Of a DNA stretch of 33,210 nt, positions 1-7,558 are shown one piece after another. The notes below the pieces were generated by a model that searched no databases, was not told where the DNA came from, and worked only from the letters and a program-made list of their open reading frames with translations. The position numbers were made by a program, and so were the translations under genes. This DNA is from JAFDWI01 sp040255345 (GTDB lineage Bacteria > Actinomycetota > Acidimicrobiia > Acidimicrobiales > Iamiaceae). The DNA lies in assembly GCA_040255345.1 (NCBI GenBank), contig JBDZUV010000020.1, positions 1 to 33,210 on the forward strand, in the 5' to 3' direction. Position 1 is the first letter of the stretch; each line of letters starts with the position of its first letter.

Positions 1-2
1 AC

Positions 3-152
3 CTCCCCGGCACCAAACCCGAACGATTCCGAGTCGTCTACCGGCTCGTCCCCAACGACACCGATCCCGACACCGTCGAAGTCATCGCCGTCGGTCCGCG
101 TGGCGGCCACGCCGCTTACCAGGCCGCCGTGTCACGCCTCGCGACCGACTGA
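3..152 (+). CDS. RelE/ParE-family toxin, C-terminal end (5' part outside window)
   Basis: Only the last 49 codons are present; the reading frame runs in from the left edge and stops at TGA 150-152. The visible residues include FRVVYRLVPNDTDPDTVEVI followed by AVGPRGGHAAYQAAVSRL. This resembles the last beta strands and C-terminal helix of RelE/ParE-type toxins (RVVYR and an IEV-I-VG strand), which act on ribosome-bound mRNA or on gyrase depending on subfamily. The antitoxin would lie outside the window. A toxin-antitoxin pair in an integrated element next to an integrase is common. Subfamily, and so target, cannot be decided from this fragment. Confidence 0.65.
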   Translation, partial: LPGTKPERFRVVYRLVPNDTDPDTVEVIAVGPRGGHAAYQAAVSRLATD

Positions 153-376
153 CGCCGTCTGCTCTGGTCCCCCACACCTAGTCCTGAGGCGGCGCATCTT
201 GGAGCGCACAACCGCTCTTGGAATTTCGCGAAGTCTGGTGATTCGCCCAAGTCCGTGCTCCCGACATTTGCCTCGCCCGGAACGGCACTTCGGGGATACT
301 CGCCACAGTCACACCCCGCTGAAACCTGAAGAGTCAGATCAATAAACTCGCCCTCAGCGCGGTAGTGAGCGTGGTG
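153..376. other. intergenic stretch, no gene seen
   Basis: About 220 bases between the toxin end and the convergent unknown gene. It looks less GC-rich than the chromosome core to the right. One frame is open (100-345) but its protein is Arg/Pro/His-rich without recognisable features and overlaps the toxin end, so I do not call it. Confidence 0.5.
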
Positions 377-886
377 TCACCCTGATTTCGGCTTGGTCGT
401 CCTACCGACGCAACGGTAATTATCGGAGCCGTCGCCGGATAGATCCAATGGACCGTTCGTTGCAACGGCGAGAGCTCGGCGGTACTCCGCCCCGTCGAAT
501 GCAAAAGGACCTAGGTCGACAGGCTGGCCGTCATCCGATTCGAAGTGAGACCACGACACGGCATCCGTTGCCGTTGTCGAGATCGAAACCGTCACCGTTC
601 CAATCCTCGATCCGAGCCTGAGGAGCTGCATAACCGGGATACGGCGAGGGTCCTCGCCGGGTCGCATCAGCGAGTACCCGTCGCCGGAGACCTCGTCGTC
701 GAGAACCGCCATCCAGGCCACTGAGTCCCGGTCATAGGGAGTGCAACCGGAAGCACGGTTACTGGCTTGCGACCACAGCCAATCCAGCGGTTCAGCGTTA
801 ATGACAGTTTCGAACACCGTGATCATCTCACCCGAGGATACGCCCACCAGAGGGGTCGAGTGCCTCCAGAAACGGACCTGATCCAT
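377..886 (-). CDS. hypothetical protein, 169 aa, element-borne
   Basis: I do not recognise this family. The protein is soluble-looking, with no signal peptide or membrane segment, acidic, and rich in Asp, Ser and Thr. It has plausible strand patterns such as GTVTVSISTT near the middle and two Trp residues around residues 36-41. The ATG at 886 is supported by a TAAACT -10 box six bases upstream on the same strand, which suggests a leaderless mRNA. A second ATG about 20 codons in (MITVFETV) is an alternative. It follows the broken integrase on the same strand after 165 bases and probably belongs to the integrated element. Confidence 0.6.
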   Translation of the reverse strand: MDQVRFWRHSTPLVGVSSGEMITVFETVINAEPLDWLWSQASNRASGCTPYDRDSVAWMAVLDDEVSGDGYSLMRPGEDPRRIPVMQLLRLGSRIGTVTVSISTTATDAVSWSHFESDDGQPVDLGPFAFDGAEYRRALAVATNGPLDLSGDGSDNYRCVGRTTKPKSG

Positions 887-892
887 TGACGA

Positions 893-898
893 AGTTTA
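893..898 (-). promoter_or_regulatory. -10 box (TAAACT) for the 169-aa gene
   Basis: On the minus strand TAAACT is followed by six bases and then the ATG at 886, the spacing expected for a leaderless actinobacterial promoter. No good -35 hexamer is visible at 916-921. Confidence 0.4.
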
Positions 899-1051
899 CC
901 GAGACGGCCACGCAGACGGCGAGTTCCACCGGTCAGAGCGCAATGCGGACTCCGCCGATATCTGAAGTGCCCGCAATGACCGGATCAAACGGGACAGGTG
1001 CGGTGACATCCCACGACCAGTTGCAGAGCCGATGGTGCTCATGCTCCGCGT

Positions 1052-2317
1052 TCAGTTGGCTGCGGGATCGAGCAGGGCGGCGACCTTCGCGGCGACCATG
1101 GCGGGGCGGTGTCCCCGGTCGACGAGGTAGCCGGCGGTCGTCGAGGATTGCGCGTGTCCAACCAGTCCGGCGACGTCGGCGATGTCCACTCCACCTTGGT
1201 ACGCGAGCGACACAACGGTCCGTCGACCGGTGTGTGTGCCGACCCCTTCGGCGTCGATCCCCGCGCGGACACACGCATCATGGACCGCCCGGTGGAGCGC
1301 TTGGCGGGGCACCGGACGCCCATCGCCAGACGTGCACACCAAGTCGAGCTCGCGACCTTCGTAGCGACAGGTCTGCCACGCCGGACCGAGCAGTTCTCGT
1401 TGTTCAGCCTGGACACCGCGTCGCGCGATGAGCAGCCCGATCACCGTGCGCGACAGGTGCACTACGCCCTGGGTCGTCACCGTCCTGGGGGAATCGATCT
1501 GCACTCCCCTGCCAGTCACGTGAGTGGCCGCACGGCGGATCACGGCCTCTCCCGAACCAAGATCGAGATCGTCCCAGGCCAGACCCAGGACTTCGGACGC
1601 GCGCAACCCGACCGTGAACAGAATCCCCACCGCCGCGTCGAGACGACGCGTCCCGTCGAGCACGTCGAGCAGCTGGTGCACCTCGTCCAGGGTCAATGTC
1701 CGACGGTCGGTTCGTTCTACGGCGGTCTCGCGAGGTACCCGGACCCGGTCCACCGGGTTCGCTCCCTGCAAGTAGCCGAGCTCGATTGCCTCAGCAGCGA
1801 TCTGGCGCAACTGGGTGCGGGTGTTTCGGGTCACCGCAACCCCGTAACGGGGACGGGCGACCCCGTCCTCACCAATCACCTCATGGCGGAGCTCCGCGAT
1901 GAAACGCCGGACTTCTTCGACGTCGAGGTCCGCCATCGCCACAGTGCCGATCGCCTCGCAGATCCGTTCGGTCTGTTTTGCGTACGTGACATATCTGCCC
2001 GGTTTGACGCTCGGTCGAGCGACGCTTTCGAGCTAGTAGTGGGCGACGTCTTCGACCGACGGCGTGTCACCGAGGGGCCCACCACTCGAATGCGCGATGC
2101 GATCGGCGAGCTTCGCGTCGCGACGTGCCCCGGCCACGGTTCTGGTCGCAGCGCTGACGGTTCGCCGCTTGCCAGCTGCGTCGCACCAGGTCGCCTTCCA
2201 GACCCGGTTCGCCGCGTCGAAGTACACCGAACCCTCACGGTTCGCGTTCTTGCCGACCACCCGGACTTCACCTGCCGAGTCCGTGACCCGTTTGCCGGTG
2301 CGTTTCGCCCGCCCCAT
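1052..2317 (-). pseudogene. tyrosine integrase, interrupted by one in-frame amber codon
   Basis: Phage/island integrase that would recombine an element into the adjacent tRNA-Ser. The same frame reads from ATG 2317 to the stop at 1052 (421 residues) except for a TAG at 2033-2035, codon 95. The preceding context HY-stop-LESVARPSVKPGRY fits the start of a core-binding domain, where HYW is expected, so a TGG to TAG change (one base, 2034) is likely. Residues 1-94 form the N-terminal arm-binding part (NREGSVYFDAANRVWKATW). Catalytic residues are all visible in the 421-residue numbering: R239 (GLRASE), H362 and R365 (HTGR), H388 (GLVGH), Y397 (AGYL). Translation could restart at GTG or ATG near 1942, giving only core-binding and catalytic domains. 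Readthrough or an assembly error would restore the full protein. Confidence 0.85.
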
Positions 2318-2341
2318 CGTGCCTGCGTTCTCTCAGTAGCC

Positions 2342-2372
2342 GGTTGCTCTCGCAGCATAGAAAAGAGCAACC
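2342..2372. repeat. inverted repeat upstream of integrase
   Basis: Perfect 9-base arms GGTTGCTCT (2342-2350) and AGAGCAACC (2364-2372) around a 13-base centre, 25 bases before the integrase start codon. It could be an operator or a recombination-factor site; no T-run follows on either strand. Confidence 0.4.
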
Positions 2373-2435
2373 CAAACAGCAACGGTCCTGAAATCGTGTG
2401 AACCTTCCCGCACCCTCAAGACCACAAACCCCAGC

Positions 2436-2484
2436 AAAACCAACGGTTCCGGGGCCTTCCTGACTTTTCAGGAACACCCCGGAA
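2436..2484 (-). terminator. two-tier hairpin with T-run after tRNA-Ser
   Basis: Outer arms TTCCGGGG (2447-2454) and CCCCGGAA (2477-2484) enclose inner arms TTCCTGA (2457-2463) and TCAGGAA (2468-2474) with a 4-base loop and one 2x2 internal mismatch. On the minus strand it begins seven bases after the tRNA 3' end and is followed by TTGGTTTT. It probably ends the tRNA transcript, and it lies exactly between tRNA and integrase. Confidence 0.6.
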
Positions 2485-2490
2485 TCGGCT

Positions 2491-2579
2491 TGGCGGAGGG
2501 AGAGGGATTCGAACCCTCGGTGGGCAGTACCCACACACGCTTTCCAGGCGTGCCGATTAGGCCGCTCTCGCACCCCTCC
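2491..2579 (-). tRNA. tRNA-Ser (anticodon GGA)
   Basis: Read on the minus strand, the acceptor GGAGGGG pairs with TCCCTCC (one G-U), the anticodon arm is CACGC CTGGAAA GCGTG with anticodon GGA, the long variable arm of class II tRNAs follows, the T arm is GAGGG TTCGAAT CCCTC, and CCA is encoded. It reads UCC/UCU serine codons. Its 3' end faces the integrase, the usual layout for tRNA-targeted islands. tRNA-Ser next to SRP RNA and dnaX is also a known order in Gram-positive genomes such as Bacillus subtilis. Confidence 0.95.
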
Positions 2580-2674
2580 TGGGGGTCGGCCCACCGGGGT
2601 GGGTCCGATCCGGTGTCTGCTCGGAGCAGGACCCGGTCCGATGAGGCTATCGTGGAGCCGACCCGTCCTACGAT

Positions 2675-2780
2675 GTGGCGGCCGGGTCCTGTGCAACTGC
2701 AGCCCGTGAACCGAGTCAGGGCCGGGAGGCAGCAGCTCTCAGCGGAGCCTGCGGTGTGCCGCAGATCACCTGGTCGCCAC
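2675..2780 (+). ncRNA. ffs: small (bacterial-type) SRP RNA, 4.5S-like
   Basis: RNA core of the signal recognition particle, which binds Ffh and targets nascent membrane and secreted proteins. The conserved apical domain is present at 2715-2736: GTCAGG, then GCCGGGAGGC with a GGGA tetraloop, then AGCAGC. The ends pair over 13 bases, 2675-2687 with 2768-2780, including G-U pairs. A TACGAT box at 2669-2674 would put the start nearer 2681, so the 5' end may be a few bases shorter than given. The location between tRNA-Ser and dnaX matches the Gram-positive order. Confidence 0.88.
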
Positions 2781-3022
2781 TTCGGAGGGCGGGTCTTCGC
2801 CATGTCGAGAGCTGTCCCTCGCCAGGCCCGACGACGGACACCGGCACCGGTCGTCGACGGCGAGGCAACAGCGACGGGGCTTCCGACCGGTGTGCCGGCC
2901 TGCCGATGTCGCCCGGCGCGGCACTAGGTTGGTGCGGGCGGGCACCACCTCGATCGCACCGAACGCCGAGTCGCGCGGGGCCCGACGCCGACCCACCCGA
3001 CCCAGGAGTTCGCCGAGCACCG
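2781..3022 (+). other. leader region before terC
   Basis: No gene seen. A TAGGTT -10-like box lies at 2925-2930 without a clear -35, followed by a small hairpin TGGTGC/GCACCA. An AGGAG ribosome site lies at 3004-3008, 14 bases before the terC ATG. I looked for a manganese (yybP-ykoY) riboswitch, which often precedes terC genes, and could not recognise one. Confidence 0.4.
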
Positions 3023-4105
3023 ATGCCTATCGTCCTGCCGGGCCACGTGATCGGCGCAGCATCGTCGAAGTACGTCCACCTGACGGTCGAACCCTGGCAC
3101 TGGGTGGCGCTGATCGCGTTCGTCGTCACGCTGTTGTTGGTCGACCTGTTGCTGTTCCACCGGCGCGCCCACAAGATCTCGGTCCGAGAAGCCGCCATCG
3201 AGTCCGCGGTGTGGATCAGCATCGGCCTCGCCTTCACCGGCGTCATCTACCTGATGGCCGACCCGGGCGACAAGGGTGCGGCCGTCGGCGAATACCTCGC
3301 TGCGTTTCTGATCGAGCAGAGCCTCTCGGTCGACAACGTGTTCGTCTGGGCGGTGATCCTCACCTACTTCGCGGTGCCGGCGAAGTACCAGTTCCGCGTG
3401 CTGTTCTGGGGTGTGTTCGGCGCCATCGCCCTGCGCGGCGCGTTCATCTTCGCCGGGGTCGCGCTCATCAGGACCTTTGCCGCCACCCTTGCCGTGTTCG
3501 GGCTCATCCTGCTGTACACGGCGTTCAAGCTGGCGTTCTCCGACGACGACAGCATCGACCCGAACTCGAGCATCGCGCTGCGCATCGTGCGCCGGGTCGT
3601 GCCCTCCACGCCCGACCTGCACGGCCAGAATCTGTTCGTCAGGGAGCACGGCAAACTCCTGGCGACGCCGCTGTTCGCCGTGCTCGTGCTCATCGAAGGC
3701 ACCGACATCATCTTCGCCTTCGACTCGATCCCGGCGATCTTCGGAGTCACCCAGCACGTGTTCATCGTGTTCAGCGCCGTGACGTTCGCCATGCTGGGAC
3801 TGCGTGCGCTGTACTTCCTCGTCGGCGGCATGCAGGACCGGTTCCGCTACCTGAACTACGGCCTGGCGGTGATCCTGGCCTTCGTGGGCCTGAAGCTGAT
3901 CCTGGGCTTCACGGCCGACACGTTCTCGTTCCCGGTCGACGAGTTGCACCCGCCCGTGTGGGTCTCGCTCGGCGTCATCATCGTCACCCTCGCGGTCGCG
4001 ATCGTCGCCTCGCTGCGCGCCGACGCGAAGGACGTCGCCAACGGTGTGGACCCGCCACACCGGATCTCCTCGGGCCCCGAGGTCGACGCGTCCGACGGGA
4101 ACTGA
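3023..4105 (+). CDS. TerC/Alx-family integral membrane protein
   Basis: 360-residue polytopic membrane protein of the TerC family. Members are linked to tellurium resistance and, in better-studied cases (Alx, MeeF/MeeY), to manganese export that helps metallate secreted enzymes. The family's acidic signature segments are present: FLIEQSLSVDNVFVW at about residues 95-109 and EGTDIIFAFDSIPAIFGVTQ at about 224-243. Around eight to nine hydrophobic helices can be counted, ending in a short charged tail. ATG 3023 was chosen because the reading frame further upstream covers the SRP RNA and has no membrane character. It sits between ffs and dnaX on the same strand, with 55 bases to dnaX, but dnaX has its own promoter. 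The exact ion transported cannot be read from sequence. Confidence 0.88.
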   Translation: MPIVLPGHVIGAASSKYVHLTVEPWHWVALIAFVVTLLLVDLLLFHRRAHKISVREAAIESAVWISIGLAFTGVIYLMADPGDKGAAVGEYLAAFLIEQSLSVDNVFVWAVILTYFAVPAKYQFRVLFWGVFGAIALRGAFIFAGVALIRTFAATLAVFGLILLYTAFKLAFSDDDSIDPNSSIALRIVRRVVPSTPDLHGQNLFVREHGKLLATPLFAVLVLIEGTDIIFAFDSIPAIFGVTQHVFIVFSAVTFAMLGLRALYFLVGGMQDRFRYLNYGLAVILAFVGLKLILGFTADTFSFPVDELHPPVWVSLGVIIVTLAVAIVASLRADAKDVANGVDPPHRISSGPEVDASDGN

Positions 4106-4123
4106 CGCCCGGGCGCGGCGCCG

Positions 4124-4152
4124 TTCAGACGATTCGACGAGGTCGGTAGGAT
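4124..4152 (+). promoter_or_regulatory. dnaX promoter, leaderless type
   Basis: TTCAGA (4124-4129), a 17-base spacer, then TAGGAT (4147-4152), with eight bases to the dnaX ATG at 4161. Transcription would start at or within a base or two of the A of ATG, and no ribosome site is visible. Confidence 0.5.
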
Positions 4153-4160
4153 CGGCACCC

Positions 4161-6062
4161 ATGGCCTATGAATCGCTCTACCGACGCTTCCGGCCCCAGC
4201 GATTCTCTCAGGTGCGCGGCCAGGCCCATGTCGTCACCGCGTTGCACAACGCAGTGCGTGAGAACCGGGTCGGCCACGCGTACCTGCTGAGCGGACCGCG
4301 CGGAACGGGCAAGACGTCGACCGCCCGCATCCTCGCCAAGGCACTGAACTGCACCGATCTCGACGACGGCGAACCGTGCGGTGCCTGCGACTCGTGCCAG
4401 GCGATCGAGGCCGGCACGTCCTATGACCTGCTCGAACTCGACGCCGCGTCGAACAACGGGGTGGACGCCATGCGTGACCTCATCGCCAAGGCGGCACTCG
4501 GTTCGCCCGGACGCACCAAGGTGTACCTGCTCGACGAGGTGCACATGCTCTCGGCGGGTGCGTCGAATGCGCTGTTGAAGACGCTGGAGGAACCACCCGG
4601 ACACGTCGTGTTCGTGTTGGCCACGACCGATCCGCACAAGGTGCTGCCCACGATCCGTAGCCGCACCCAGCACTTCGAATTGCATCTGCTACCGGCGGAC
4701 GATCTCGAGGCACTGGTCGCCGACGTGGTCGCGGCTGCCGAACTGGATCTCGACGACGACGCCGTGGCCTATGCGTTGCGAGCCGGTGCCGGCTCGGCTC
4801 GCGACACGCTGTCCGCGCTCGATCAGGTCGTCGCGGCCGGCGGCGTGCTCGACCAGGGTGGCCAGGTCGACGAACTGGTCGATGCCTTGGCCGCCCGCGA
4901 CACCGGCGCGGCGTTGCGGGCGGTGGCCGACGCCGTGCGGCGGGGTCATGACCCCCGCGTCGCGGGCGAGGCGCTGCTGGCCCGCATGCGCGACGTGTTC
5001 CTGCACCGGATGGGCGACCCGCTCGACCAGGCGACCGACACGGCACGGTCGCGCACCGCCACGTGGGCCGAGCAGTTCAGCGACCGCGCGTGTACCCGGG
5101 CGCTGGAGGCCATCGGCGATGCGCTGCGCGACATGAGGACCGCCCCGGATGCCCGCATCCCGCTCGAGGTCGCGCTGGTGCGGCTCACCCGTGACGATAC
5201 CGATGCGTCCCTCGACGCGTTGGCCGCCCGGATCGAACGGCTCGAGCGGGGCGCGCCGACCGCGCCCGCAGGCACCGAAGGCGAAGCGCCGGCACCGGCA
5301 CCGGCCACCACCTCTGCACCAACGGGACGTGCGACGGCCGGGGGATCGTCCCGTCGTGCCGATGCGGCACGCGCCGCGCTGTCGACCCCGAAGAGCCCTG
5401 CCCGAGCGACGTCGGCTCCGCCGCCATCTGCAGGGTCGACCGCTCCCCCAGCGCCGCCGACGCGGCAGCAACGACCCCCGGCGCCACCGTCGCCCCAGGC
5501 CGCGCACGACGAGCCGGCGACACCACCCCAGCACGCGGCGGCGCCCGCGCCATCGCCCGCCGCCGCCGGGCCGGTCACACCACCCGACGACGCCGCACCG
5601 ACCCCCGCGGGAGCTGGCCCGACTCCGGGCGACGACGTGACGACCGTGTGGTCCGAACACGTCCTGCCGCGGCTCTCGGGGCTCACCAAGGCGATGTTCA
5701 GCGTCGGCCATTTCGTCGACGCCTCGCCGGGTGGTGAGGGGCCACTGCGCTTCGTCGTGCCCAACGAGGTCCACCGCGAAAAGTCGCTGCAGAAGCTCTC
5801 CGAGGTCGAAGCCGCTCTGGCATCCCGTCTCGGGCACCCGGTGACGATCGAGTTGGTCGTCGACGGCGCCTCGCCCGGTCGGGCCGCCACCGCGACCGGG
5901 CCATCCCGTGAACGGCGTCGCGACGACAAGGTCGCCCGAGCCCGTCAGGAGGCCGACGAGATCGGCCCCGTCGACGAACTGGTCGACGCGCCGGCCGACG
6001 ACCGCACGGCGGCCCAACGGGTGATGGACGCGTTCCCCGGCGCCGAGATCGTCGAACCCTGA
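4161..6062 (+). CDS. dnaX: DNA polymerase III subunit gamma/tau
   Basis: Clamp-loader ATPase of the replicative polymerase, 633 residues. It starts MAYESLYRRFRPQRF, the standard family start. Walker A GPRGTGKT is at 45-52, a zinc module uses C64, C73, C76 and C79, Walker B is LLDEVH at about 123-128, sensor 1 is LATTDPHK near 153-160, and sensor 2 GSARDTLS is at 211-218. The usual SRC motif reads SRT here. A Pro/Ala-rich linker of about 125 residues (roughly 363-488) joins to the C-terminal tau domain (VWSEHVLPRL onward), which contacts the polymerase. No A-rich slippery site for a separate gamma form is visible. ybaB follows after 36 bases and then recR, the conserved dnaX-ybaB-recR order. 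Confidence 0.97.
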   Translation: MAYESLYRRFRPQRFSQVRGQAHVVTALHNAVRENRVGHAYLLSGPRGTGKTSTARILAKALNCTDLDDGEPCGACDSCQAIEAGTSYDLLELDAASNNGVDAMRDLIAKAALGSPGRTKVYLLDEVHMLSAGASNALLKTLEEPPGHVVFVLATTDPHKVLPTIRSRTQHFELHLLPADDLEALVADVVAAAELDLDDDAVAYALRAGAGSARDTLSALDQVVAAGGVLDQGGQVDELVDALAARDTGAALRAVADAVRRGHDPRVAGEALLARMRDVFLHRMGDPLDQATDTARSRTATWAEQFSDRACTRALEAIGDALRDMRTAPDARIPLEVALVRLTRDDTDASLDALAARIERLERGAPTAPAGTEGEAPAPAPATTSAPTGRATAGGSSRRADAARAALSTPKSPARATSAPPPSAGSTAPPAPPTRQQRPPAPPSPQAAHDEPATPPQHAAAPAPSPAAAGPVTPPDDAAPTPAGAGPTPGDDVTTVWSEHVLPRLSGLTKAMFSVGHFVDASPGGEGPLRFVVPNEVHREKSLQKLSEVEAALASRLGHPVTIELVVDGASPGRAATATGPSRERRRDDKVARARQEADEIGPVDELVDAPADDRTAAQRVMDAFPGAEIVEP

Positions 6063-6098
6063 CCGCTACATTGCTGCCTTCCCCGACGAGGTGCCCCC

Positions 6099-6518
6099 AT
6101 GAGTGACGACGAATCCACCGAACTGCCAGTGCAACCCGACGCGGTCGCCTCGGGGCAGCCCGGGCCCACGGCCGGCGACGACACCGACCCGCTCGCCGGT
6201 CTGCTCGGGGGCCTCGACATGGGCTCGCTGCTGTCGATGGCCGGCGAGATGCAACAACACCTGGAGCAGGCTCAGCAGCAGGCCGCCGCCACCGAGGTCG
6301 AGGGCTCCGCCGGAGGTGGCGCGGTACGGATCACCCTTACCGGTGCCATGGAAGGTGTCAGCGTGTCGATCTCTCCCGAGGCGACCGCTGCGGTCGACAT
6401 GCTCGAGGACCTCGTGCTCTCGGCCCTGCGCGACGCACTCGGCAAGGCGAAGCGTGTGCAGGGCGACGACCCGCTCGGTGGACTCGGCGATCAGCTCGGC
6501 GGGCTCCTCGGTGACTGA
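6099..6518 (+). CDS. YbaB/EbfC-family nucleoid-associated protein
   Basis: 139 residues; small DNA-binding protein that coats or bends DNA as a dimer, usually encoded between dnaX and recR as here. The family core runs from about residue 40 (GSLLSMAGEMQQHLEQAQQQ) through VRITLTGAMEGVSVSISPEA to the C-terminal helix LEDLVLSALRDALGKAK. It has an extra acidic, Gly/Pro-rich N-terminus of about 35 residues and a Gly/Leu-rich tail (PLGGLGDQLGGLLGD), making it longer than the usual 100-110 residues. The ATG is preceded by GAGGTG. recR starts 10 bases after its stop, so the two are likely co-translated. Confidence 0.9.
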   Translation: MSDDESTELPVQPDAVASGQPGPTAGDDTDPLAGLLGGLDMGSLLSMAGEMQQHLEQAQQQAAATEVEGSAGGGAVRITLTGAMEGVSVSISPEATAAVDMLEDLVLSALRDALGKAKRVQGDDPLGGLGDQLGGLLGD

Positions 6519-6527
6519 ACTCCGCCG

Positions 6528-7142
6528 GTGAGCGCCTATCCGCCGGCAGTCCAGGAACTCATCGACGAATTCGGTCGCCTCCCCGGCATCGGACCGAAAT
6601 CGGCGCAGCGGATCGCGCTGTACCTGGTCAACGCGTCGACCCAGGACGCGACCCGGCTCGCGCGTTCCATCGAACACGCCAAGGCCGAAGTCACGTTCTG
6701 TGCACGGTGCTTCAACATGGCCGAGGGGGAGCTGTGCACGATCTGCACCGACCCGCGAAGGGACCCCACCGTGCTGTGTGTCGTGGAGGAGGCCCGCGAC
6801 CTGATCGCCGTGGAACGCACCGGAGAGTTCCGGGGTCTGTACCACGTGCTCGGCGGCGCGATCAGCCCGATCGAAGGGATCGGCCCCGACCAGTTGCACA
6901 TGCGCGAGCTCGTGGTGCGCCTGTCCGACGACCGGGTGACCGAGTTGATCGTGTGCACCAACCCGAACATCGAGGGCGAAGCCACCGCGCTGTATCTGGC
7001 CCGGCTGCTCGGCGACACGGGCATCCGCATCACCCGTCTCGCCAGCGGACTTCCCGTCGGCGGAGACCTCGAATACGCGGACGAGTTGACGCTGGGCCGG
7101 GCACTCGAGGAACGACGTCGACTCGACGTGCCGGGCGGTTGA
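6528..7142 (+). CDS. recR: recombination protein RecR
   Basis: 204 residues, the normal family length. RecR works with RecO (and RecF) to load RecA on gapped DNA. The helix-hairpin-helix region lies at about 12-35 (FGRLPGIGPKSAQRIA), the zinc finger uses C58, C61, C70 and C73, and the Toprim domain follows from about residue 82 (LCVVEEARDLIAVE), with the late GLPVGGDLEYADELTLGRAL segment typical of the family. GTG at 6528 is the start, 10 bases after the ybaB stop. All domains look intact. Confidence 0.96.
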   Translation: MSAYPPAVQELIDEFGRLPGIGPKSAQRIALYLVNASTQDATRLARSIEHAKAEVTFCARCFNMAEGELCTICTDPRRDPTVLCVVEEARDLIAVERTGEFRGLYHVLGGAISPIEGIGPDQLHMRELVVRLSDDRVTELIVCTNPNIEGEATALYLARLLGDTGIRITRLASGLPVGGDLEYADELTLGRALEERRRLDVPGG

Positions 7143-7269
7143 ACGGGCGATCCGCACCAGACGCGGCGCCACCGACCGTCTGCACCCCGCTTCCACCCGC
7201 GATGCTCGCCGGTCGGATGCGCGCGCTCATGGCCACGTCGTGCGGGCCGGTGAAAATGTCCGAAGGGCC

Positions 7270-7377
7270 GCTTCCCGATCCGAGCGGTGCGGGCGGACAC
7301 CGGATCGAACCATAGAAGGGAAGCAGCCCCTCGGAACCCGACTGAGTGGAGGGGGGAGGGAGACTCAGCCGGGCCTG
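7270..7377 (-). ncRNA. candidate small RNA with C-rich hairpin loop (6C-like)
   Basis: On the minus strand, right after a good promoter, the transcript would begin with a hairpin: CCCG, mismatch, CTGAGT pairing ACTCAG, mismatch, CGGG (7373-7337), closing a 15-base loop CTCCCTCCCCCCTCC. A second hairpin, CGATCCG/CGGATCG at 7307-7276, has an inner GTG/CAC stem and loop TCCGCCCG. The loops could pair with Shine-Dalgarno sequences. The actinobacterial 6C RNA is defined by two hairpins with runs of at least six C in the loops; here only the first has such a run, so the match is partial. The 3' end is a guess. On the plus strand the same DNA lies in the 416-base gap between recR and the ferritin-like gene. 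Confidence 0.42.
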
Positions 7378-7383
7378 CCAGCA

Positions 7384-7412
7384 ATGCTAGTGACCGACGG
7401 GGCGGCTGACAA
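7384..7412 (-). promoter_or_regulatory. sigma-A-type promoter for candidate small RNA
   Basis: On the minus strand TTGTCA (7412-7407) and TAGCAT (7389-7384) are separated by exactly 17 bases, with a predicted start near 7376-7377. No minus-strand protein follows, which points to an RNA product. Confidence 0.5.
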
Positions 7413-7558
7413 TCGACTTTTGCACCAATATTCCGATACTTCGCGTGGGGTCACCGCGCCGCATCGCATTCGTCGAAACCGCAGCATGCCGATCTAGGGT
7501 GGAGCGGCGCGTCATGAGCCGCGCGGCAGTACCAGGGGAAGAACACAAGGGGATCCGC

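Noticed and set aside
886..1431. 181-codon plus-strand frame opposite the integrase
   Set aside because: Arg-rich antisense frame; integrase residues on the other strand are conserved.
2268..2803. Minus-strand frames across the tRNA
   Set aside because: They translate tRNA-Ser and the start of ffs; the RNA genes explain the sequence.
2781..3022. Manganese (yybP-ykoY) riboswitch before terC
   Set aside because: The conserved loop sequences of that riboswitch could not be found.
2924..4162. 412-codon minus-strand frame over terC
   Set aside because: Highly charged His/Gln/Asp/Arg composition typical of an antisense frame; the plus strand codes a clear TerC protein.
4161..6062. Programmed frameshift in dnaX for a short gamma form
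   Set aside because: No A-rich or T-rich slippery heptamer with a following hairpin could be found; the gene reads straight through.
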